From: Purshia tridentata
Taxonomy: Eukaryota; Streptophyta; Magnoliopsida; Rosales; Rosaceae
NCBI GenBank assembly: GCA_003254885.1
Contig: QANT01002397.1
Location: 1 to 32,743 of the forward strand
DNA: 32,743 nt
Direction: 5' to 3'
Shown here: one piece after another, positions 1 through 9,055 of the stretch
How the letters are laid out: every line of letters starts with the position of its first letter
How positions within the stretch are numbered: the stretch's first letter is position 1
Program-made: the position numbers and the translations under genes
Notes under the pieces: model-generated
The model's input: the letters and a program-made list of their open reading frames with translations, nothing else
The model's database searches: none
What the model was told of the DNA's origin: nothing

Positions 1-23
1 TCCACCCGACGCCGGCGGGTCAT
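1..23 (-). CDS. possible 5' tip of a minus-strand gene running off the left edge
   Basis: An ATG on the minus strand at 23-21 is followed by six open codons (T R R R R V) up to the window edge. The DNA upstream of it (24-130) is richer in G and C than what follows and is pyrimidine/purine patterned like a plant 5' leader. Only seven codons are visible, so no product can be named. This may be chance. Confidence 0.2.
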
Positions 24-399
24 CAGTTTCCCCTCCTCCGCTCTCTCCTTTTCTGTCACCTGAATTGAATGGACGACATTGAGGAAATCCAACGAGTCAC
101 GTTTTGAATGTAAACGTTAAAGAGTGCTGAGAGTTGGGTTTCTTTTAGTGAGGGGTTTCCTCACGGAACTTGTCCCCAAAATGAACCGAACATATCTATG
201 CAGATCGAGCATGTGGGTTTGTCTTTTTCTTTTTGTTTTTTTGTTTTTTGTGTGTTTTATTCTGAAATTAATAATCTTTTTGGGAAGAAGAATATAATTC
301 TAGGTATCTGAATGCATTTATTATTATTGGTAATTATGGCAAATTTGTAGAACAGGTAGCACATTATAGATGAGTGGTGAATAGTGATGTTCTCCACTA
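24..399. other. intergenic stretch, no gene seen
   Basis: Apart from the leader-like composition near the left edge, there is a T-rich tract at about 218-250 and otherwise unremarkable AT-rich sequence. I see no ORF or RNA gene that I can support. Confidence 0.4.
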
Positions 400-1360
400 A
401 ATGACTTTAAACCTTTTTATGGGACATCAAAGTTCATCATTGCAACCTTCACACCACACAAGGAAGCATAGGCCTCTTCATATTTTCTCCTCTGCCTCTT
501 CTCTCATCTGTTTCTTTGCTACAATTTGGTTGGTGAAGAACATCGATCTGCTGCTCATCCAAGATTTAATTAAACTGGTATATCCTTCTCATTTATCTTC
601 TTTTCTTTAATTGTTCTTAAATTCGATTTTTCTGCTCACTCTGAGTTAGAGTAAGCACATCCAGCCAGTTGCTCAATCTATTTGAAGAATAGAACGAGTA
701 TTCTCAAGCTATACTTTCTTGCTTAATTATAAAAGCTCGACACTTCCTACATATTTCTACTGTTTTGGTACATACATATTAGACTCTTGCCCTTCACATG
801 TCAATTAAAATTTATACTGAGCATTTTTTTATATTTTAATTGTTTAATAAATTATCACCACTCTCTTTATCTTTTAAGTGAGTGAGATGTTTTCTATTTT
901 TTAAATTTTATTTTAAATTTTAAATTTTATAATTATATTCTCATTTATTAGATTGAGTGAATGATATTTTTAACAATTCAAAATTTGGTAAAGCCTATAA
1001 CACTAAACATAATATTAAAAATTAAAGATATAGAGATTTCCTCAGGCGAGGATGACTGTATTTTTTAAATTTTATGGATACCGACATAGTGCCGACATAG
1101 TGGAGACATAAGGTCGACACAGATAATGTGCTGCAACTAGTTCTAGAATTTTAGTGTTGACACATTGTTTATCCCATGTTGGTACTATGTCGGCGTCTAC
1201 AAATTTTTAAAAAATGCAGTCATTCCCTCTAGAAAAAGACCATATATATATAAAATTTCTCATTGTCATTTTATCGTAATGATTCAGAGCAATACTAACA
1301 AAACAAAAGTAATATGGGAACACACTCTAAAATGACTAGGAAAGTATGTGAACAAATTTT
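400..1360 (+). repeat. decayed third copy of the CNL 5' leader module
   Basis: Blocks at 460-780 align in order with 1600-1930 (leader of the first CNL) and with 13610-13940 (leader of the second). Shared landmarks are the CACACCA tract, TCTGCCT..CATCTG, ATTAAACTGGTAT, GCTCAC, ACATCCAG, CTTTCTTGCTTAATTA and CTGTTTTG. A further block at 1312-1360 (ACACTCTAAAATGACT and flanks) matches 13981-14030, so this copy continues past an insertion that contains a MITE. No NBS-LRR coding sequence follows before the next module starts at 1438. The 69-codon ORF at 401-610 lies in this leader and is not taken as a gene. Confidence 0.6.
1036..1240. mobile_element. foldback MITE-like element
   Basis: The left arm (1036-1095: ATGACTGTATTTTTTAAA, then CCGACATAGT) is the imperfect reverse complement of the right arm (1181-1240: ACTATGTCGG, then TTTAAAAAATGCAGTCAT). 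The centre (1096-1180) also pairs in part around GACACA/GTTGACAC. The size, about 205 bp, and the lack of coding sequence suit a non-autonomous foldback element. I found no clear target duplication, so the superfamily is open. Confidence 0.6.
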
Positions 1361-1728
1361 TTATTGGTAACATGTCATTCATCCATCTGATTCCGAAAGC
1401 CTCTGTGTTGGGTTCTGATTCAAGCTGTGGAGTATAAGAGAAACTTTGTTGTCTTGTCGTTGTTATAAGTCTAAAGCATCCGTCAATTATGGAGTTGAAG
1501 TTTTTAATATAAAATATTATATTAATATATTGATATTTGAAGCCACTTTAAAGCCCAATAATTTACTCATAGTTTTTCATTTATTGAGACCACACCAAAC
1601 CACACCCTCGATCTTCAGACTTTTTCAAAAGTCTTATTCTGCCTTTCATGTTTGGATCGTGGTTCATTTGGTCGGTGAGCAAGAAACATCCATCTGCTAG
1701 CTGCTGATCCAGAGATTAAATTAAACTG

Positions 1729-2116
1729 GTATTTCTGATTTCTTTCTTGGTCTTCTGTTTTTGTTTTGATAAATTTATTTTCTCTGCTCACCCTTGCATA
1801 TAGTAATTACATCCAGTTCCTCAATCTGTCGAAAGAATACTAGAATACTTTCTTGCTTAATTAAACAACATCAACACTTTCTATATTATTTTTTCCTTCT
1901 GTTTTGATATATGTATATGTTAAAGAAGAAGATAAGTTAACTGGGTTATAATCTTTATGTTATTATTAAATAGCAAGTGAATCGATTAAGAACATAGAAA
2001 AATTAACCAAAATCTCTCTCAAAATATGAAAATAAAATTATCTGTGATTGTGTGCTAGACAAAAAAATTGTGACACCTAACAGGTCCCTTTTATCATGGC
2101 AAAAAATGTTATGCAG
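1729..2116 (+). other. predicted first 5'-UTR intron of the upstream CNL
   Basis: The donor CTG|GTATTT at 1728/1729 and acceptor ATGCAG|GTGC at 2116/2117 are kept at the matching places in the second CNL (13764-14256). The donor context also survives in the decayed third copy (GT at 578). This is a prediction from paralogue comparison, without transcript support. Confidence 0.4.
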
Positions 2117-2181
2117 GTGCTCAATTACGAGTTGTTGGCATTTCTTCAAATTGATCGAACATCTGTCATCAGGATTTCCAT

Positions 2182-2316
2182 GTAAATTCTTCTTCTAACT
2201 GCAAATCCATTTCATCAATTTATTTAAATTAATGTATCGACCCATTAATGGGTGGAGATATAGACCTGCACATTCTTATCTCCCACCTAACTGCTAGCTT
2301 CCATCACTATATGCAG
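2182..2316 (+). other. predicted second 5'-UTR intron of the upstream CNL
   Basis: Donor CCAT|GTAAAT at 2182 and acceptor ATATGCAG at 2316 enclose 135 bp. The paralogue at 14322-14456 has the same length with an even better donor (GTAAGT). The exon that follows, 2317-2371, leads straight into the start codon. Confidence 0.4.
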
Positions 2317-2371
2317 TTCTGACTACCCTTTATCCATATTCCTTTAAATTAAGCGTCCTCATAAAGAAACT

Positions 2372-5300
2372 ATGGGAGAGGCTGTTCTTGGGGCATTCCT
2401 TGGGGTACTGCTCGACAGGTTGGCATCTCGAGAGACCCTGAACTACTTTGGAAGCCAAAAGGGTGTTTCCCAAAAGCTGAAGAAATGGAGTGACACATTG
2501 TTTGCAATTCGAGCGGTGCTAAGTGATGCAGAGGAGAGACAACTAACGAGCCAGAATGAGAGTGAGAGACAGTCTCTTAAACTTTGGCTGGATGATCTCA
2601 GAGACTTGTCTTACAATGTGGAAGACGTATTGAACAAGTTTTCTACTGAGATGTTACGACAGAAGGTAAAGGAGCAACATGGGGCTATCACACGCAAGGT
2701 ACAAAGCTCTGTTTCCAAATTCTTTTTCAATTCCAATATTAACTCAGAAATGAAAGAGATTACCAATCGGTTACACGAGATATCTCACCAAAAAGAGCAG
2801 CTTCATTTGAAAGACAGTGGGGCTTCTCCTAAGGCGTGGCAAATGCGAACGAGTTCCTGCCAACCAGATGGACCTGTGATTGGAAGAGATGAAGACAAAA
2901 GGAAGATTGTTGAATTTCTGTCACAAGAAGAGCCCCATACCATCAATTATCATGTAGTTGCCATTGTTGGTATGCCTGGAGTTGGAAAGACAACACTTGC
3001 AGGACAGGTATTCAATGATAGTGCTGCAGAACAGTTTTACCCAAAAGGATGGGTATGTGTGTCTGATGAGTTCAACCTGTTAAGAGTGACAACAGCAATT
3101 CTTGAATTAGTCACATCCAATCCTGTAATGGAATTCAAGGAATTCAATACAATTCTGGGCAAATTGAGGAAAGAATTAGCAAGAAAAAGGTTTTTTATTG
3201 TGTTAGATGATGTATGGGAGACATGCGACTATGATTCATGGACAAAATTGCAGTCCTCCTTTCTTGTCGGAGCACCAGGAAGCAAAATAATTGTGACAAC
3301 ACGTCATGAAGTTGTTGCAAAAATGGTGGGAGCCACTGAAACTCATAACTTGCAGGGTATATCAAGTGATCATTGTTGGGAAGTCTTTCATCGACATGCA
3401 CTGTTGAACATTAACAATGACAGACCACCAAATTTTGAGTTACTTAAGGAGAAAATTGTTGCAAAATGCAATGGATTGCCCTTGGCTGCAAAGACTCTGG
3501 GTGGTCTTCTACGTTGTAAGAGAATAGACGAATGGGAAGCAACATTGAACAACAAATTGTGGAGCCTATCAGACAAGAGTGGCATTCTCCCAGTATTAAA
3601 ATTGAGTTATCACTATCTCTCTTCAAATCTGAAACGGTGTTTTGCCTATTGCTCAATACTTCCAAATGACTATGAGTTTGGGGAGAAGCAATTGATCCTT
3701 TTATGGATGGCTGAGGGTTTGATTCAACAACGGCCAGAAGACAATAAACAAATGGAAGAGTTAGGTGGTTATTGTTTTCAAGAGCTAATATCTAGGTCAT
3801 TATTTCAAAAATCAAGCAAAAGCAATTCAAGATATGTGATGCATGACCTTGTTGGTGATTTGGCACGATGGGCTGCAGGAGATATCTGTTTTAGATTGGA
3901 AGACAAGGGGAATGATGACTCACAACTTAGATGTTCTCTAAAGGCTCGCCATTCGTCTTACACTTGTGGCAGGTATGATGGGGTTAAAATATTTCAGGCT
4001 TTTTCTGAAGTTAAACGGCTCCGAACCTTTCTACCACTTTCACAGTCCCGTCAGAATTGTCTGGCTAATAACATTACTTTTGATCTATTGCCAAAGTTGC
4101 AGTACTTATGGGTGCTTTCTTTGAATGATTATCAAATAACTGAGCTGCCAAGTTCAATTGGGAAATTGAAGTATCTACGATATCTTGATCTTTCTCGCAC
4201 AAGATTAACAAGCTTGCCTGAATCAATAAGCGACCTTTACAACTTACAGACATTGATGTTAGAAGGTTGTTCTGAATTGAAGACACTACCATCAAACATG
4301 AAGTATCTAATTAATCTGCGTCATCTCAACAATTCCCATGTTCCTTCATTGGAAGGAATGCCTGCACAACTAGGTAGATTGACCAATCTGCAATCGTTGC
4401 CTTATTTTGTGGTGGGTAAATCTACTGAAACAAGGCTAGGAGAGATAGGGCCCTTATTGAATCTCCAGGGTACATTGTGCCTCTCAAGATTGGAGAATGT
4501 GAGTGATGTCGATGATGCTAGGAAGGCCAACTTAAGTAGCAAGGAGAGAATTGATGAGTTGATATTAGAATGGTCTTTTGCAAGTGACACAGGAGCAATC
4601 CAATCAGCTGTGCTTGACGTGTTAAGACCTCATGATAGAAATCTCAAAAAGCTCACCATCATAGGTTATGCTGGTTTGAAGTTTTCTACATGGATTGGAA
4701 ATCCTTTATTCTCTAAAATGGTGCTTGTAAAGTTAAAAAATTGTAATTGCTGTCAATTATTACCGCCACTTGGCCAGTTGCATTCTCTCAAAGAACTCTA
4801 CATAGAAGGAATGGCTGCGGTGGAAAGTGTTGGTCCTGAATTTTATGGAAAGGGAAGCTCCTCTTTTACACAACTAGAGACTCTTGAGTTCAAAGATATG
4901 CAACATTGGAAGAAGTGGTTTCCTGGCTCGCAAGTTGAGGGAATTGCTGTTTTTCCTTGTCTGAAAATGCTTTCCATAGAAAATTGTCCCAAATTGGAGG
5001 GTGGGCTACCCGAGAACCCTGTTTCCTTAATAGCAAAGCTTAAGATTGTTAACTGTGAGGAGTTGGTGGTTTCACTTGCCAAGTACAGAAAACTTCATGA
5101 GTTAGACATCCGCAGTTGCAAAGGGGTGGTCCATACTGGAGCAGTTGACTTTGAGTTACTAGAGTCTATCCGTCTTTTGAATATTTCAGAGCTGAGACTT
5201 CAAAATGATGAATTCATGAAAGGATTCAAAAAGGTTAAGCGTTTAGAGATTATTGGTTGTGAGGACTTGACATCTTTGTGGAAGAATGAGGATAGATTAT

Positions 5301-6415
5301 TGCAAAATCTGATTTCGCTTCATCATTTGGATGTTGAAGGGAACTCTTCCCTTGTTGAAAAGCTAGGAAAAGAAGCAGAGGAGATGTTGCAATTGCAAAT
5401 GGCTTCCAATCTCGAATATCTGAATTTGTATTACTGTGAAAGTCTTTTGAAGTTACCAGAAGGGTTGCATCATCTGATGTCTCTTCAAGAGCTTCAATTA
5501 TGGGGATGCTCAAGTCTGGTTTCTTTTCCAAATGTTGGTCTGCCACCTTCTCTTAAAGTCATAAAAATTGATAGCTGCAACTCTCTGATGTATTTTGCAA
5601 AACGCCAGATTCCTCCAAGTCTAAGAAGAATAGAGATTGGAAGTTGTGAAAATTTGAAATCATTAGTTGAGGAGGAGTCAGAGGTAGATGGTTCTCTGTC
5701 TTCTTCTTCTTCTCATTGTCTTGAGTATTTGTGGATGTCATTTTGTCCATCTCTAACGTCCTTATCATTCAAAGCCCAATTACCCAGGGCACTTAAACAA
5801 CTTGAGATAAGGGACTGTGCACATCTGGAGTCAATAACCGAAAGCTTCTCCAACGACAACACTTGTGTTGAATATATTTGGATTGACAATTGTGAAAATC
5901 TTAAATCCTTGCCAAAAGGCCTATGCCACCTCACCACTCTTCAGGAATTGACAATTGATTACCGCAAAGAGGGTTTCACTTCCTTTCCCCCCAACCTAAC
6001 AAGGCTGTATATTTGGAGAGTCAAGAGTTGTAAGCGGCTGTTTGATTGGGGATTGCACACACTCACCTCTCTTAGATACTTGTATATCAAAGGTGAAGAT
6101 CCAGATGTGGTGTCATTTCCACCCGAGAATAAGGAGATGTTGCTCCCCAAATCTCTCATTGAACTGTGCATTTCCGAATTCCCAAATCTTCGGCATCTAT
6201 TGAGCAAGGGCTTTCAATGCCTCACTTCTCTTCAATCTCTTGAGATCGGGTATTGTCCAAAGCTAGCATCCATTCCAGAGGACGGCCTGCCTCTTTCACT
6301 TAAGCGACTTGTGATAAGAAAGTGTCCAGTTCTAGAAAAGAAATGTGAAGTTGGCAAAGGACGATACTGGCCCAAAATAGCCCACATCCCTTGCATAGTT
6401 ATTAGATACTGGTGA
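2372..6415 (+). CDS. CC-NBS-LRR (CNL) disease-resistance protein, RPP13-like type, copy 1
   Basis: This is a 1347-residue intracellular immune receptor of the plant NLR family, expected to bind ADP/ATP and trigger defence on sensing a pathogen effector. The order of parts is: Rx-type coiled coil (about 1-140, with the EDVID-like VEDVL at 83-87); NB-ARC with P-loop GMPGVGKTT at 200-208, kinase-2 FFIVLDDVW at 274-282, RNBS-B GSKIIVTTR at 303-311, GLPLA at 368-372, RNBS-D CFAYCSILP at 423-431 and MHD at 490-492; then leucine-rich repeats from about 572 to near the end, many of the LxxLxIxxCxxL type. All nucleotide-binding motifs look intact and the coding part is one exon, so it is probably functional. 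The ATG (GAAACTATGGG) begins the coiled coil as usual for the family. Which pathogen it recognises cannot be read from sequence. Confidence 0.95.
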   Translation: MGEAVLGAFLGVLLDRLASRETLNYFGSQKGVSQKLKKWSDTLFAIRAVLSDAEERQLTSQNESERQSLKLWLDDLRDLSYNVEDVLNKFSTEMLRQKVKEQHGAITRKVQSSVSKFFFNSNINSEMKEITNRLHEISHQKEQLHLKDSGASPKAWQMRTSSCQPDGPVIGRDEDKRKIVEFLSQEEPHTINYHVVAIVGMPGVGKTTLAGQVFNDSAAEQFYPKGWVCVSDEFNLLRVTTAILELVTSNPVMEFKEFNTILGKLRKELARKRFFIVLDDVWETCDYDSWTKLQSSFLVGAPGSKIIVTTRHEVVAKMVGATETHNLQGISSDHCWEVFHRHALLNINNDRPPNFELLKEKIVAKCNGLPLAAKTLGGLLRCKRIDEWEATLNNKLWSLSDKSGILPVLKLSYHYLSSNLKRCFAYCSILPNDYEFGEKQLILLWMAEGLIQQRPEDNKQMEELGGYCFQELISRSLFQKSSKSNSRYVMHDLVGDLARWAAGDICFRLEDKGNDDSQLRCSLKARHSSYTCGRYDGVKIFQAFSEVKRLRTFLPLSQSRQNCLANNITFDLLPKLQYLWVLSLNDYQITELPSSIGKLKYLRYLDLSRTRLTSLPESISDLYNLQTLMLEGCSELKTLPSNMKYLINLRHLNNSHVPSLEGMPAQLGRLTNLQSLPYFVVGKSTETRLGEIGPLLNLQGTLCLSRLENVSDVDDARKANLSSKERIDELILEWSFASDTGAIQSAVLDVLRPHDRNLKKLTIIGYAGLKFSTWIGNPLFSKMVLVKLKNCNCCQLLPPLGQLHSLKELYIEGMAAVESVGPEFYGKGSSSFTQLETLEFKDMQHWKKWFPGSQVEGIAVFPCLKMLSIENCPKLEGGLPENPVSLIAKLKIVNCEELVVSLAKYRKLHELDIRSCKGVVHTGAVDFELLESIRLLNISELRLQNDEFMKGFKKVKRLEIIGCEDLTSLWKNEDRLLQNLISLHHLDVEGNSSLVEKLGKEAEEMLQLQMASNLEYLNLYYCESLLKLPEGLHHLMSLQELQLWGCSSLVSFPNVGLPPSLKVIKIDSCNSLMYFAKRQIPPSLRRIEIGSCENLKSLVEEESEVDGSLSSSSSHCLEYLWMSFCPSLTSLSFKAQLPRALKQLEIRDCAHLESITESFSNDNTCVEYIWIDNCENLKSLPKGLCHLTTLQELTIDYRKEGFTSFPPNLTRLYIWRVKSCKRLFDWGLHTLTSLRYLYIKGEDPDVVSFPPENKEMLLPKSLIELCISEFPNLRHLLSKGFQCLTSLQSLEIGYCPKLASIPEDGLPLSLKRLVIRKCPVLEKKCEVGKGRYWPKIAHIPCIVIRYW
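2967..2988 (+). promoter_or_regulatory. candidate miR482/2118 target site over the P-loop codons
   Basis: The codons for VGMPGVGK form the conserved place where the miR482/2118 family is known to cut many plant NBS-LRR transcripts. The site here resembles a target (TTGG.ATG..TGGA..TGGAAA) but has several mismatches to the common miRNA forms. The paralogous site is 15107-15128 with one base changed. Whether it is cut is unknown. Confidence 0.35.
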
Positions 6416-6433
6416 GAACCCACGCCTCATTGC

Positions 6434-6645
6434 GTATGTCTTATTTCATATTTTGAGTTTCAGGTTTTGTTTTCAATAAAATTTTACAACACAATATGAG
6501 CTCTACTGATTTTTTTCCCCATCTCTTTTTATTTGTAATTAATTTTTCTCATTTTGTGTGTGAGTTATATTTCATAATTTCAACAGATTAATGTCGATCA
6601 TCTATAAAACATATTTAGTTTCTCATTCATACAAAATACATGCAG
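6434..6645 (+). other. predicted 3'-UTR intron of the upstream CNL
   Basis: A strong donor GC|GTATGT 18 nt after the stop codon and an acceptor ATGCAG|GAAGTG at 6645 are both kept in the second copy (18638-18871). This is inference from paralogue comparison. The junction is too close to the stop codon to be expected to trigger nonsense-mediated decay. Confidence 0.35.
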
Positions 6646-7086
6646 GAAGTGCATTTTTGCCTTGCCAGATTATTCACCAGAAAGTTGGGATATTATTTTT
6701 TTATTTTTTATTTTTTATTTTTTATTTTTTTAAGTTGAAATGCTTTTAGAAGCTCATGGCCTTAAATTAACAAACTCACGTGGCTTCAAAAAGCACTTTA
6801 CCAGATTAGATAGATTAAAAGGTTCTAAATTCAGTGGTCAAAAAAAAAAAGGTTCTAAATTGATATTTCCTATTCTGACAGAATTAACAGACTATCAGAA
6901 AAAATGAAATGCTACCTGCAAATGCTTACTTTTGGACCTTTTGGTCTTTCCAAGAGCATGGTTTCTCATCCATAAGAAATAAATGTAGGAACTCGTATAG
7001 GCCAAATATTATCCAGAAAGTTGAGACCTTTTTAGTAGATGCTCACGAAGCTCATGGTCTTTCCAAATTAGACTAACAAGCTCACC
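6617..7086 (+). repeat. imperfect internal duplication in the 3' flank
   Basis: 6617-6780 and 6960-7086 share, in order, TTTCTCAT(T/C)CATA, TG(C/T)AGGAA, (C)CAGAAAGTTG, GAAGCTCATGG and a tail ending AA(A/G)CTCAC. The units are about 343 bp apart. An (ATTTTTT)n run at about 6693-6731 lies in the first unit. Confidence 0.5.
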
Positions 7087-7439
7087 TCTTTTCAAGATTT
7101 TACGATGGGATGTTGGCCAATGACATATTGTCACCTTTCTGACCATTGAGTAGGGCTGGGTTTTTTTTATCGAAAATCGAAAAAAAGCCGATCACTGAAC
7201 CAATTAGGTCTATTTTTTCTAAAATATCCAAATAGTCAAGTTTTGTCAACTTTATCTATTAGTCCAATTTTTATCTTAATTTTAGCTTGGCTTTTGACCT
7301 ATCAATTCTCTACCAAATTTAGCAATCTAATACTTATTTATGAATTTGTTCCTTAAAACTTACAAATTTTTTTTTTTCACTTTGTCCTTTAAAAGTTAAA
7401 TCATCTCACTTTGTCTGTCAAATTTTACACATTCATCTA
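7087..7439. other. AT-rich intergenic stretch, no gene seen
   Basis: It holds TCGAAAATCGAAAAA near 7172 and T-runs typical of worn repeats. The Copia remnant begins abruptly at its right edge, so a 5' truncation point of that element lies near 7440. Confidence 0.4.
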
Positions 7440-7448
7440 CATTCTCCT

Positions 7449-7790
7449 ATGGAAGTCGAGTTTATTGCTATGGATATGGCAGGAAGTGAAGCAAATTGGT
7501 TAAAAAGTCTTCTAGTAGACATACCTTTATGGACTAAACCTTGTCCATCTATTGCTCTTCATTGTGACAACCAAGCTGCTATATCTGTGGCAAAGAATAA
7601 AGTCTATAATGGTAAGAGTAGACATATACTCATAAGGCATAAATTAATAAGGCAGTTGCTTAAAGATGGTGTGATTTCTCTAGACTTTGTGAGGTCAAAA
7701 GAGAATTTAGTTGACCCTTTAACAAAGGGACTTGCAAGGAAGCTAATTGAAGAGACATCGCGGGGAATGGGGCTTAAGCCACTTGAATGA
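7449..7790 (+). pseudogene. truncated Copia polyprotein, C-terminal RNase H
   Basis: The 113 residues (opening MEVEFIAMDMAGSEANWL) match the last part of Ty1/Copia RNase H: E-E-FIA, the SIALHCDNQAAI block with its Asp, the NGKSRHI block, and the closing VDPLTKGL and GMGLKP. The reading frame upstream of about 7440 no longer looks like pol, so the gene is cut at its 5' side. It is a remnant and not a host gene. Confidence 0.85.
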
Positions 7791-8072
7791 ATTATTCGTG
7801 ACAGCAACCCAACCTTTATGCATGGAGATCCCAGGAATTAGGTTCAGTAGGTACTAACAAGTCACTTGAATGGTAAGTATGCACTACTTATTTGTCCCTT
7901 CCTATGGTGTATATGATATATATAAAGAATTGTGCTAACTGCAATTGGTAAGGTTGAGTAATACTCTTAATGGATCCATAGCCTTCATTTTGGTGGTATG
8001 TAATGTTGCAGTACATACTTGATGGAATCCAACTATACAAATGTGAAGGTGAGGCTGCCTTCCATGAGAGTT

Positions 8073-8117
8073 TGGCTAACTCCCTAGAGCATTTNTGGCT
8101 AACTCTCTAGAGCATTT
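8073..8117. repeat. 22-bp tandem pair around an ambiguous base
   Basis: TGGCTAACTC(C/T)CTAGAGC plus ATTT occurs at 8073-8094 and 8096-8117, with the single N at 8095 between them. This resembles a contig overlap joined without merging; see findings. Confidence 0.7.
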
Positions 8118-8400
8118 GTGAAAATCTGGGATAAGACGCATGGCCTAAAGGCGACAAACCGAGAACTTAAAGCTGAGGTTTGAACTGTTGTGTGTGTGTG
8201 GTATGACTAATGTTTTACACGAAAAAGAATTGGGTTTAAGAAATTTATTTCACCTATTTTCTGTAAATATTGTCTACTTAAACTAATTCTGTAAATATTG
8301 TCTACTTACACTAAGTGTTGATTTAAGTCTAAAGACATCAACATAATTGCACATCAGTTTAATTATTCATTGCACATCAAATTTGAATAATGCGGGGGAT

Positions 8401-9055
8401 TGTTGAATATTAGTACGGTTTATTCAAATTTATTGTTTGGTTGCTTATTAAATTAAAAGCATTATCAATTCTGAATCAGCCATTACTCTTAGTGGTGTCC
8501 TATATCTTTGCATCAGTTACAATACTTTGACTCCTTCAAATATCTGTTTTATTGTACCAACTTATCTCATAACCTCTAATAGATTAGTTGCTATTTTAAA
8601 GGGTCATTACTCTATGACTTATTCAAACTATAAGTTGCTATTTTTATGGACCACTACTGTGACTCTTTCAGTCCAAATGTGAAAGCACTACTCTTGGACG
8701 GCTATAAATAGATTGAGCTACGGAAACATTAGCAGCAGAGTTTTATTCATCCTCCTTCCTCCACATAATTATTCAATGAAGTTTTGGTGTGTTTTGAGTC
8801 TCTCAAGCTAAGTTCGACTCAACTAGATATTGGGAGTGCATGCCCTTATCTAAGAGTGGGATGTCGAATCTTGGAGACCGGCGCCATCACCCTGCTGCAT
8901 CGGTTCAAGAACCTAAGGGGGTGAAATCAGTTTTAAGGACAATGGACTACCGTGCTTCAACCACCGTCCGATAAGCTATTTATTTTGTGCTTCTATTAAG
9001 ATTAATTTTGTGATATTGATCATTGTATTGTTTTCATAGTGCATTGAATCCAACA
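8401..9055 (+). repeat. Copia 3' LTR
   Basis: The 655-bp LTR is bounded by TGTTG and CAACA, directly after the polypurine tract. A TATA box CTATAAATA at 8702-8710 fits the LTR promoter. The right boundary is the less certain one, because no second LTR is present for comparison. Confidence 0.6.

Larger units (their letters stand above)
1438..6751 (+). repeat. segmental duplication, copy 1 (leader + CNL + 3' flank)
   Basis: This block matches 12518-18958 in order. It begins at GAGAAACTT(T/G)GTTGTCTTGTC and ends at GAAATGCTTTTAGAA. Copy 1 lacks about 0.8-1 kb present in the leader of copy 2, including a tandem repeat. The coding region is nearly collinear. The two blocks are direct, so unequal crossing-over is the simplest origin. 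Confidence 0.85.
7440..9055 (+). mobile_element. 3' end of a Ty1/Copia retrotransposon (RNase H tail, PPT, 3' LTR)
   Basis: In order: the end of the Copia polyprotein (to 7790), a 3' untranslated stretch, a polypurine tract GCGGGGGAT at 8392-8400, and an LTR that opens TGTTGAATATT at 8401 and closes CAACA at 9055. Everything 5' of the RNase H region, including the 5' LTR, is absent. The stretch 7791-8400 contains two short tandem repeats. The element has the same orientation as the CNL genes and separates them. Confidence 0.7.

Noticed and set aside
1446..1700. 84-codon ORF upstream of the first CNL
   Set aside because: It lies in the duplicated leader, is not kept in the second copy, and starts without an ATG. 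It is a by-product of leader sequence.
3195..6423. Many minus-strand ORFs across the first CNL (and the same across 14434-18351)
   Set aside because: They are shadows of the long plus-strand frame; the same shadows recur in both paralogues because the sense codons are conserved.
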